Shown: in pieces, positions 4,647-9,512 of the stretch
How positions within the stretch are numbered: position 1 is the first letter of the stretch
How the letters are laid out: every line of letters begins with the position of its first letter
Source: Prevotellaceae bacterium
GTDB lineage: Bacteria > Bacteroidota > Bacteroidia > Bacteroidales > UBA932
DNA length: 9,512 nt
Assembly: GCA_031257655.1 (NCBI GenBank)
Contig: JAIROF010000113.1
Coordinates: 1 to 9,512, forward strand
Direction: 5' to 3'
Notes under the pieces: model-generated
Database searches by the model: none
What the model was told of the DNA's origin: nothing
The model's input: only the letters and a program-made list of their open reading frames with translations
Made by a program: the position numbers and the translations under genes

Positions 4647-6155
4647 ATGAAAAGAGGATTACTCCCTGCAATCTTCCCCCTGCTCTTCCTTCTTCCCGCT
4701 TGCGGCGGGGAGGCGCCTTTTGCCCCGTCCGCCTCCGCCAACCCCTGGAAAGACGACTACCGCTCTGTGGCGTGGATGGAGAGCTACCGCGCGTGGGGCA
4801 CGTACAACGTGCACGACCCATCGTGCAAAAAGTTTGGCGACTACTACTACATGTACTCCACCGACGCCATTTTTGCCGAAAATCGGCAAGCTGCAAGAGA
4901 GCACGGCGTTCCGCTGGGATACATACAGGTGCGCCGCTCCAAAGACCTCGTAAGCTGGGAGTTTCTGGGCTGGGCTTTTCCTGCCATTCCCGACGAGGCG
5001 GTGCAGTGGGTGCGCAGCCACGCCAACGGCAAAGGCGCCACCAACATCTGGGCGCCCTACATCACGCGCCATAACGGCGTGTACCGCCTTTACTTCTGCG
5101 TGTCGGCCTTCGGGAAGAAAGCATCCTACATCGGCATGGCGGAATCCCTATCGCCGCAAGGCCCGTGGACGCAAAAGGGCTGCGTAGTGAAAACCAACGG
5201 CGAAAGCGCGATGAACGCCATCGACCCAAGCATTGTCGTAGACCGGGAGAGCGGCAGGTGGTGGATGCACTACGGCTCCTTCTTTGGCGGCCTGTACTGC
5301 GTGGAGCTCGACCCCGAAACCGGCCTGACGGCAACGCCAAGCGACCTCGGCCACCTGATTGCCCGCCGCGCCAGCTACCGCACGGATAACCTCGAGGCGC
5401 CGGAAATCATTTACCACCCAACGCTGAAAAAGTACTACCTGTTCTACTCCTACGACCCGCTGATGACAACGTACAACATACGCGTAGCCCGCTCAGACAA
5501 GCCCGAAGGCCCTTTTGTGGACTTCTTTGGGCAAGATGTGAGCGATACCACCAACAACTTCCCCATCCTCACGGCGCCGTACCAGTTTGACGGGCATCCG
5601 GGATGGGCCGGCACGGGGCATTGCAGCGTGATCCGGCAGGAAAGCGGCGACTTTTTCATGCTTCACCAGGCGCGGCTATCGCCGCACAACGTCATGATGG
5701 TGCTGCACGTGCGGCAGCTGCTCTTTACCCCCGACGGCTGGCCTGTAGCCTCGCCCGAGCGCTACGCAGGCGGCCGGCGGCAGCAGCGCTTCGGCAAGGC
5801 CGACCTGGCCGGCGAATGGGAGGTGATGCGCATTGCAGAGCCGGCAAAGGAGCGCCGGCTGGAGGCCGGGCAGGTGCGCTGGGGCGAAGAAACGCTGAAA
5901 AATGCCGAGTGGAGCCTCTCCTCGCGCGCCGTGCTGACGAAGTGGGGACGGGTGAAAGGAAAAGGAAAGGGAAAAGGAAAGGGAAGATGGCGATTCTCCG
6001 GCAAACATCAAACGATGAACCTAACCTTAGACGGAGAAACCATTGAAAACATCTTTGTGCTCCCGGGGCACGACTGGGAGCGCGAGCAGGAAACCATCCT
6101 CCTCTGCGGCTTAGACAGCAGGGGATGCACCTTCTGGGGAAAACGGATAAAGTAA
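4647..6155 (+). CDS. GH43 lipoprotein, probable endo-1,5-alpha-L-arabinanase
   Basis: The ATG at 4647 gives a 502-residue protein with a lipoprotein signal: MKRG, a hydrophobic stretch, then LLPAC with lipidated Cys19. The five-bladed GH43 domain shows HD57PSC (general base), AID193PS (pKa-tuning Asp), NLE250APE (general acid) and GTGH325CSV, the His that in arabinanases sits near the bound metal. The KK-YYLFYSYD and HVRQLLFTPDGWPVASPERY segments match arabinan endo-hydrolases. The C-terminal part from about 390 resembles the GH43_C domain (PF16369) seen in Abn2-like enzymes. Residues 437-447 are a run of Lys-Gly pairs encoded by a 12-bp tandem repeat and probably sit in a loop. It is likely the first gene of a unit with the GH51 enzyme 63 bp downstream. 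The lipid anchor suggests an outer-membrane surface or periplasmic location. Arabinan as substrate is inferred; related GH43 members act on xylan or arabinose side chains. Confidence 0.9.
   Translation: MKRGLLPAIFPLLFLLPACGGEAPFAPSASANPWKDDYRSVAWMESYRAWGTYNVHDPSCKKFGDYYYMYSTDAIFAENRQAAREHGVPLGYIQVRRSKDLVSWEFLGWAFPAIPDEAVQWVRSHANGKGATNIWAPYITRHNGVYRLYFCVSAFGKKASYIGMAESLSPQGPWTQKGCVVKTNGESAMNAIDPSIVVDRESGRWWMHYGSFFGGLYCVELDPETGLTATPSDLGHLIARRASYRTDNLEAPEIIYHPTLKKYYLFYSYDPLMTTYNIRVARSDKPEGPFVDFFGQDVSDTTNNFPILTAPYQFDGHPGWAGTGHCSVIRQESGDFFMLHQARLSPHNVMMVLHVRQLLFTPDGWPVASPERYAGGRRQQRFGKADLAGEWEVMRIAEPAKERRLEAGQVRWGEETLKNAEWSLSSRAVLTKWGRVKGKGKGKGKGRWRFSGKHQTMNLTLDGETIENIFVLPGHDWEREQETILLCGLDSRGCTFWGKRIK
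5958..5981 (+). repeat. 12-bp tandem repeat coding Lys-Gly pairs
   Basis: Two exact copies of ggaaaaggaaag sit in tandem, with a partial copy on each side, inside the GH43 gene. They encode the (KG)n run at residues 437-446. The repeat keeps the frame, so the protein is intact, but the region could change length by slippage. Confidence 0.8.
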
Positions 6156-6218
6156 GCCCTTCTCATGGATAAAGTAATCACCAAAGTATAGCACACCACC
6201 AAAAAACCAAAAAAACAC

Positions 6219-8210
6219 ATGACACGCTACACGCTACTTTTTGCAGCCGCTGCGCTGGCCTCCGGCTTAGCGGCAAATGCCCAAGTCAACGAAATGAGGG
6301 TTGACGTAAAAAAACCGGGGGCGCCCATACAGCCAACCATGTATGGTCTCTTCTTCGAGGACATTAACTACGGCGCCGACGGCGGCCTGTACGCCGAGCT
6401 GGTGAAAAACCGCTCGTTTGAGTTTCCGCAGCGCCTGATGGCGTGGAAAACGTTTGGCCGGGTGGAGGTGCTCGCCGACGGCCCCTTTGAGCGAACCCCC
6501 CACTACGTTCGCCTTTCCAGCCCCGGCCACCCCCACAAGCGCACCGGCGTGGAGAACGAGGGCTACTTTGGCATGGGGGTGAAAGCGGGCGAAGCGTACC
6601 GCTTTTCGGTGTGGGCGCGCATGGCGCAGGGCGAAGCGTCGCCCTCCAAAATACGGGTGGAGCTGGCAAAGCCCAACAGCAGCAGCGAGCGGCACACCCT
6701 GGCGGCGCAGGCGCTCACGGTGGATGCAAAAGAGTGGAAAAAGTACACCCTCACCCTCACCCCGGAGGTGACGGAGGCAAAAGCTGTCCTCCGCATTTTT
6801 CTTGAATCGCCTGCGCCCGTTGACCTGGAGCACATTTCGCTGTTCCCCGCAGCCACGTGGCAGGGGCACGAAAACGGGCTTCGCCGGGACTTGGCGCAGG
6901 CGCTCGCCGACGTAAAGCCGGGCGTGCTGCGCTTCCCCGGCGGCTGCATCGTGGAGGGTACAGACCTGGCCACGCGCTACGACTGGAAAAAAACGGTAGG
7001 CCCGGTGGAAAACCGCCCGCTAAACGAAAACCGCTGGCACTACACCTTCCCGCACCGCTTCTACCCCGACTACTACCAGAGCGGCGGGCTGGGCTTCTAC
7101 GAATTTTTCCTGCTCGCCGAGGAGATAGGCGCCGAGCCGCTCCCCGTGGTTAGCTGCGGCCTTGCCTGCCAGTTCCAGAACAGCAGCCCCGAAGCGCACG
7201 TGCCCGTGCAGGACTTAGCCCCCTACATTCAGGACGCCTTGGATTTGATTGAGTTTGCCAACGGCAACGCCAGCTCCGCCTGGGGAAAAGTCCGCGCAGA
7301 AATGGGGCATCCCGCCCCGTTTAACCTCAAGCTCATTGGCATAGGCAACGAGCAGTGGGGGGCGGAGTACCCCGCGCACCTGGAGCCGTTCGTAAAGGCA
7401 ATCCGCAAAGCCTACCCCAGCATCAAAATCATAGGCAGCTCGGGGCCCGATTCGGAGGGACAGCAGTTCGACTACCTGTGGCCGGAAATGAGGCGGCTGA
7501 AGGTGGACCTGGTGGACGAGCACTTTTACCGCCCCGAAAGCTGGTTCCTGAGCCAGGGCGCGCGCTACGACCGCTACGACCGCAAAGGACCAAAAGTGTT
7601 TGCCGGCGAATACGCCTGCCACGGCAAAGGAAAAAAGTGGAACCACTTCTACGCCTCGCTCTTAGAAGCAGCCTTCATGACAGGCCTGGAGCGCAACGCC
7701 GACGTTGTGCACATGGCAACCTACGCCCCGCTGTTTGCCCACGTCGAGGGCTGGCAGTGGCGCCCCGACATGATTTGGTTTGACAACCTCGCCTCCGTGC
7801 GCACCGCGAGCTACTACGTGCAGCAGCTCTACGCGCTCAACCGGGGAAGCCACGTCCTCCCGCTCACGATGAGCCAAAAGCCCGTAGCCGGAGGCGAAAA
7901 CCAAAACGGCCTCTTTGCCAGCGCAGCGTGGGAGGAAAAAGACAACGCCATCATCGTCAAGGTGGTCAACACATCAAACAAGCCGCAGCCCATATCCATA
8001 GCCTTTGCCGGCCTGAAGAAAACCGAAGCGCTAACGGGCGGCGTCTGCATCAAGCTCTACACGGATGACGTTGATATGGATAACACCATCGAGCACCCGC
8101 AGGCCATCGTCCCGCAGGAAAGCCCGCTCAGCGTCAGCGGCAGCGCGCTCAGCACAACGGTAGAGGCCTACACCTTTGCGGTTTACAGGCTGCTAAAAAC
8201 TAAAAACTAA
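6219..8210 (+). CDS. abfA: GH51 alpha-L-arabinofuranosidase, secreted
   Basis: The enzyme releases terminal L-arabinofuranose from arabinan-derived oligosaccharides and arabinoxylan. The 663-residue product starts with a Sec signal peptide (MTRYTLLFAAAALASGLAANA, cleavage probably before Gln22) and no lipobox Cys, so a periplasmic location is likely. PTMYGLFFEDINYGADGGLY opens the family's N-terminal region; residues about 80-215 look like a CBM4/9-type beta-sandwich, as in the longer GH51 members. The TIM barrel carries GIGNE378QWG (acid/base), VDE434HFY and VFAGE464YACHG, the probable nucleophile. A C-terminal beta-sandwich (alpha-L-AF_C) ends near residue 660. Length is normal. It follows the GH43 gene by 63 bp with no terminator and probably shares its transcript. 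The last residues KTKN and the TAA are encoded by a ctaaaaa repeat that continues as intergenic sequence. Confidence 0.94.
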   Translation: MTRYTLLFAAAALASGLAANAQVNEMRVDVKKPGAPIQPTMYGLFFEDINYGADGGLYAELVKNRSFEFPQRLMAWKTFGRVEVLADGPFERTPHYVRLSSPGHPHKRTGVENEGYFGMGVKAGEAYRFSVWARMAQGEASPSKIRVELAKPNSSSERHTLAAQALTVDAKEWKKYTLTLTPEVTEAKAVLRIFLESPAPVDLEHISLFPAATWQGHENGLRRDLAQALADVKPGVLRFPGGCIVEGTDLATRYDWKKTVGPVENRPLNENRWHYTFPHRFYPDYYQSGGLGFYEFFLLAEEIGAEPLPVVSCGLACQFQNSSPEAHVPVQDLAPYIQDALDLIEFANGNASSAWGKVRAEMGHPAPFNLKLIGIGNEQWGAEYPAHLEPFVKAIRKAYPSIKIIGSSGPDSEGQQFDYLWPEMRRLKVDLVDEHFYRPESWFLSQGARYDRYDRKGPKVFAGEYACHGKGKKWNHFYASLLEAAFMTGLERNADVVHMATYAPLFAHVEGWQWRPDMIWFDNLASVRTASYYVQQLYALNRGSHVLPLTMSQKPVAGGENQNGLFASAAWEEKDNAIIVKVVNTSNKPQPISIAFAGLKKTEALTGGVCIKLYTDDVDMDNTIEHPQAIVPQESPLSVSGSALSTTVEAYTFAVYRLLKTKN

Positions 8211-8340
8211 GGAACGCGAAATAAATAACTTGTAACGGTTTTATGCAAATTTTCTTGTAGATACGCAATATGAGACATCTTTACTGATACATCTTATTTA
8301 TTTTTCATCACTAAGAACTAAAAACTGCGCAAGGCGGCAA
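8211..8340. other. Intergenic stretch after abfA, no gene seen
   Basis: AT-rich spacer containing AAATAAATAA at 8219-8228 with its reverse complement at 8294-8303, and actaagaactaaaaact at 8310-8326, which echoes the repeat that ends abfA. No clear GC-rich terminator stem with a T-run is visible. Confidence 0.5.
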
Positions 8341-8351
8341 CCCCCCCCCCC
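8341..8351. repeat. Homopolymer of eleven C
   Basis: Eleven Cs follow gcggcaa and are followed by gccaagc. It lies in non-coding repeat sequence, so no gene phase is affected. Its length is open to sequencing error. Confidence 0.85.
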
Positions 8352-8364
8352 GCCAAGCATTAGC

Positions 8365-8417
8365 GTAGGGCAACGCCCTACGAAAATGGCGCCCCACCCG
8401 CCCGCCCTGAAAGGGCA
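8365..8417. repeat. REP-like palindromes (gggcaacgccc and gccctgaaagggc)
   Basis: TAGGGC-AAC-GCCCTA (about 8366-8380) and GCCCT-GAA-AGGGC (8405-8417) are two short perfect hairpins. I know this kind of paired GGGCGTTGCCC / GCCCTTTCAGGGC sequence from the spaces between Bacteroidota genes. The second hairpin directly abuts the GH43 relic on its right, marking one edge of that fragment. Confidence 0.6.
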
Positions 8418-8419
8418 TT

Positions 8420-8626
8420 GTTGTTGAAGCGGTAGGGATGGGTGAGGATGGGGAAGCAGTCGCCGCCCTGCGCGACGCTGGCGCCGCTGTAGCTCAGGTA
8501 GGGCCCGGCGATGCTCCGCGAACGGCAAACGCGGGTGTTGTAGGCCACCGAGAGCTCGTCGCAGGCAAGAAAGAGGTAGTAGTAGCCGGTTTCGGCGTTA
8601 TAGATTACTTCGGGCGCTTCCGAGGC
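8420..8626 (-). pseudogene. Internal fragment of a GH43 arabinanase gene
   Basis: The minus strand encodes about 69 residues that match the middle of an arabinanase-type GH43 domain: ASEAPEVIYNAETGYYYLF, then YNTRVCRSRSIAGPY and CFPILTHPYRFNN. It parallels residues 250-315 of the intact GH43 protein (EAPEIIY, YNIRVARS, NFPILTAPYQF) but is clearly diverged, so it is not a recent copy. The fragment includes the general-acid Glu but lacks both catalytic Asp regions. It stops abruptly at a REP-like hairpin on the 3' side and at an opposite-strand GH43 fragment on the 5' side. There is no start codon of its own and no sign of function. Confidence 0.8.
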
Positions 8627-8634
8627 CTGCCAGC

Positions 8635-8775
8635 GGCGGAAGCTACTCCTTTTACTCCTCCTACGACGGCATTGCCTGGGATACCATTGCCGCCAACGTC
8701 GATGCAACCCTCCTCAGCACGGAGGTCGCCGGCGGTTTCACCGGCGTGGTGCTGGGAATGTACGTGTGCGAGTGA
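8635..8775 (+). pseudogene. 3' end fragment of a GH43 xylosidase/arabinofuranosidase gene
   Basis: The plus strand reads GGSYSFYSSYDGIAWDTIA, then VDATLLSTEVAGGFTGVVLGMYVCE and a TGA at 8773-8775. This is the closing strand pattern (LSTEVAGGFTG..LGMY) of the C-terminal beta-sandwich (GH43_C2, PF17851) in long GH43 beta-xylosidases and arabinofuranosidases. Nothing upstream in this frame is homologous: within about 10 bp the sequence becomes the opposite-strand arabinanase relic. It is therefore the last 45 or so codons of a lost gene that read left to right. Confidence 0.78.
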
Positions 8776-8875
8776 GCGAGTGATTTTTAGGAGGTTATAT
8801 TCGTCATGGATTTTCTGTTAATGATTTGCATTGTTTTTAATAATTTTTAAGTGTTATTATCCAGGAAATAATATG

Positions 8876-8883
8876 TATATTTG
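8876..8883 (+). promoter_or_regulatory. Possible -7 box in AT-rich region
   Basis: TATATTTG followed by CATC matches TAnnTTTG exactly. The -33 position, 19 nt upstream, reads gtta. In AT-rich DNA this word can occur by chance. Confidence 0.35.
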
Positions 8884-8914
8884 CATCATCAAATTCATAG
8901 AAAAACTTTATAGT

Positions 8915-9097
8915 ATGCTTTTCCAATATATCATATTGAGTTACTTTATTAGTCTAAAATGTTGGTATATGTTACAGAGGCAATTTTTATCCGGTTTTAT
9001 TTTTTATCATGGATATGTAAGGTTGTACCATTTGTCTCCCCAATATTTAAGATGCTTATCCATTTGGCAATTGGGTAAGAATGACTTAGAAAGTTGA
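8915..9097 (+). CDS. Doubtful small protein, 60 residues
   Basis: The ATG lies 32 nt after a good -7 word, and the frame closes with TGA directly before a 10-bp hairpin. The product begins MLFQYIILSYFISL, weakly hydrophobic, and continues with aromatic-rich sequence (FIFYHGYVRLYHL). I recognise no family. AT-rich DNA often gives such frames by chance, so only the promoter-frame-hairpin spacing supports it. Confidence 0.2.
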   Translation: MLFQYIILSYFISLKCWYMLQRQFLSGFIFYHGYVRLYHLSPQYLRCLSIWQLGKNDLES

Positions 9098-9132
9098 AGC
9101 ATTTACTGTAATTTCTCTTGATAGTAAATGCT
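9098..9132. terminator. 10-bp hairpin, possible terminator
   Basis: AGCATTTACT (9098-9107) is the exact reverse complement of 9123-9132, with a 15-nt loop. It begins on the base after the TGA at 9095-9097. It lacks a following T-run and is followed by a run of C, so termination is uncertain. Confidence 0.35.
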
Positions 9133-9341
9133 ATAACCCCCCCAAACCTAAAGAGATGACGATAGTAAAAGATAAAAATAAGTAATTCCCCCAAAATAAA
9201 TAATTATAAAAAAAATAATCTTAATGGTAGCGTTTTTATGCATAGAAATAAATTATTCTATGGGAAAGGGAGATCGCATTCCTCCCCCCTCCTCCCCCTT
9301 GTAGTGAATTAACTAGAAATTTGATATTTAACAATTTTGTA

Positions 9342-9512
9342 ATGTATGGAAATTCTAATTTGAATTTTCAAAGATGGTATAGTCTTGATGAGGCCATTGA
9401 TAACAGATGTACTATAACTATTACTGTAGAAACAACAGGAACAGAATGTACTTATGATGGTAGCATAAAAGTAATTAGTGCATATAGTGGTAGACATGAG
9501 GCATTGGGAAAT
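9342..9512 (+). CDS. Start of an unidentified protein, continues past right edge
   Basis: From the ATG at 9342 the frame is open to the window end (57 codons) and begins MYGNSNLNFQRWYSLDEAID. The same frame is also open upstream to 9252, so the true start is uncertain and the piece could be internal to a broken gene. A later segment, TITITVETTGTECTYDGSIKV, followed by a Gly, has the Cys-x(2)-DGSI-x-V spacing that I associate with SprB-like surface-adhesin repeats, a weak resemblance. No signal peptide is visible from this ATG. Codon use is AT-rich, unlike the genes to the left. Confidence 0.4.
   Translation, partial: MYGNSNLNFQRWYSLDEAIDNRCTITITVETTGTECTYDGSIKVISAYSGRHEALGN

Larger units (their letters stand above)
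8776..9341. other. AT-rich stretch with no secure gene
   Basis: Base composition falls sharply after the GH43 relic and stays AT-rich to the right edge, apart from C-runs near 9137, 9187 and 9282-9298. One possible small unit (8876-9132) is listed separately. No transposase, tRNA or known domain was recognised in any frame. Confidence 0.6.

Noticed and set aside
8438..8821. A 127-codon plus-strand frame across the GH43 relics
   Set aside because: The homology lies in another plus frame (right half) and on the minus strand (left half). This frame matches neither.
8997..9194. A 65-codon minus-strand frame in AT-rich DNA
   Set aside because: No recognised motif, and it overlaps the hairpin and the slightly better supported plus-strand unit.
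9278..9301. C-rich tract as a G-quadruplex or polypurine priming site
   Set aside because: The minus strand has long G runs (5 and 6) but the others are only two bases, and no retroelement genes are visible nearby.

Overview
The window looks like a chromosomal segment from a member of the Bacteroidota. The evidence is a set of TAnnTTTG-type -7 promoter boxes (upstream of the gene starts at 2908, 3632 and 4647), the absence of clear Shine-Dalgarno sequences, Bacteroidota-typical intergenic repeats, and a lipoprotein/periplasmic pair of arabinan-degrading enzymes. Coding DNA from about 660 to 8200 is GC-rich. DNA after about 8780 is strikingly AT-rich.

Layout, left to right. (1) 1-572, minus: a DUF3990-family gene that is still open at the left edge; its tail reads through a copy of a dispersed intergenic repeat. 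(2) 659-2908, minus: maeB, a 749-residue malic enzyme with a C-terminal phosphotransacetylase-like domain. (3) 2909-3950: a repeat-rich island. It holds the maeB promoter, a repeat cluster with a 14-bp inverted pair, and a 295-bp MITE-like element with perfect 31-bp inverted ends. It also holds a 53-residue antitoxin-like gene whose ATGA-coupled downstream partner is cut off after 13 codons by the MITE-like element, and a second element bounded by 20-bp inverted repeats. (4) 3953-4444, plus: a free methionine-(R)-sulfoxide reductase (GAF fold) with its own terminator. (5) 4647-8210, plus: an arabinan degradation pair, a GH43 lipoprotein (probably an endo-arabinanase) followed by a GH51 alpha-L-arabinofuranosidase with a Sec signal peptide. 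(6) 8340-8775: REP-like palindromes, then two GH43 gene relics of different subtypes on opposite strands, joined head to head. (7) 8780-9512: AT-rich DNA with one possible small transcription unit and the start of an open frame that leaves the right edge.

How the genes may work together: the GH43 lipoprotein would cut arabinan backbone, and the GH51 enzyme would release arabinofuranose from the products. A 9-bp direct repeat spaced 21 bp just before the GH43 -7 box may be the operator for this unit. The GH43 relics downstream suggest that the arabinan/xylan locus was once larger and has eroded, or that the contig is joined wrongly there. maeB and the sulfoxide reductase are housekeeping/stress genes not obviously linked to the sugar genes. 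No SusC/SusD pair, HTCS regulator, rRNA, tRNA or CRISPR array was seen.
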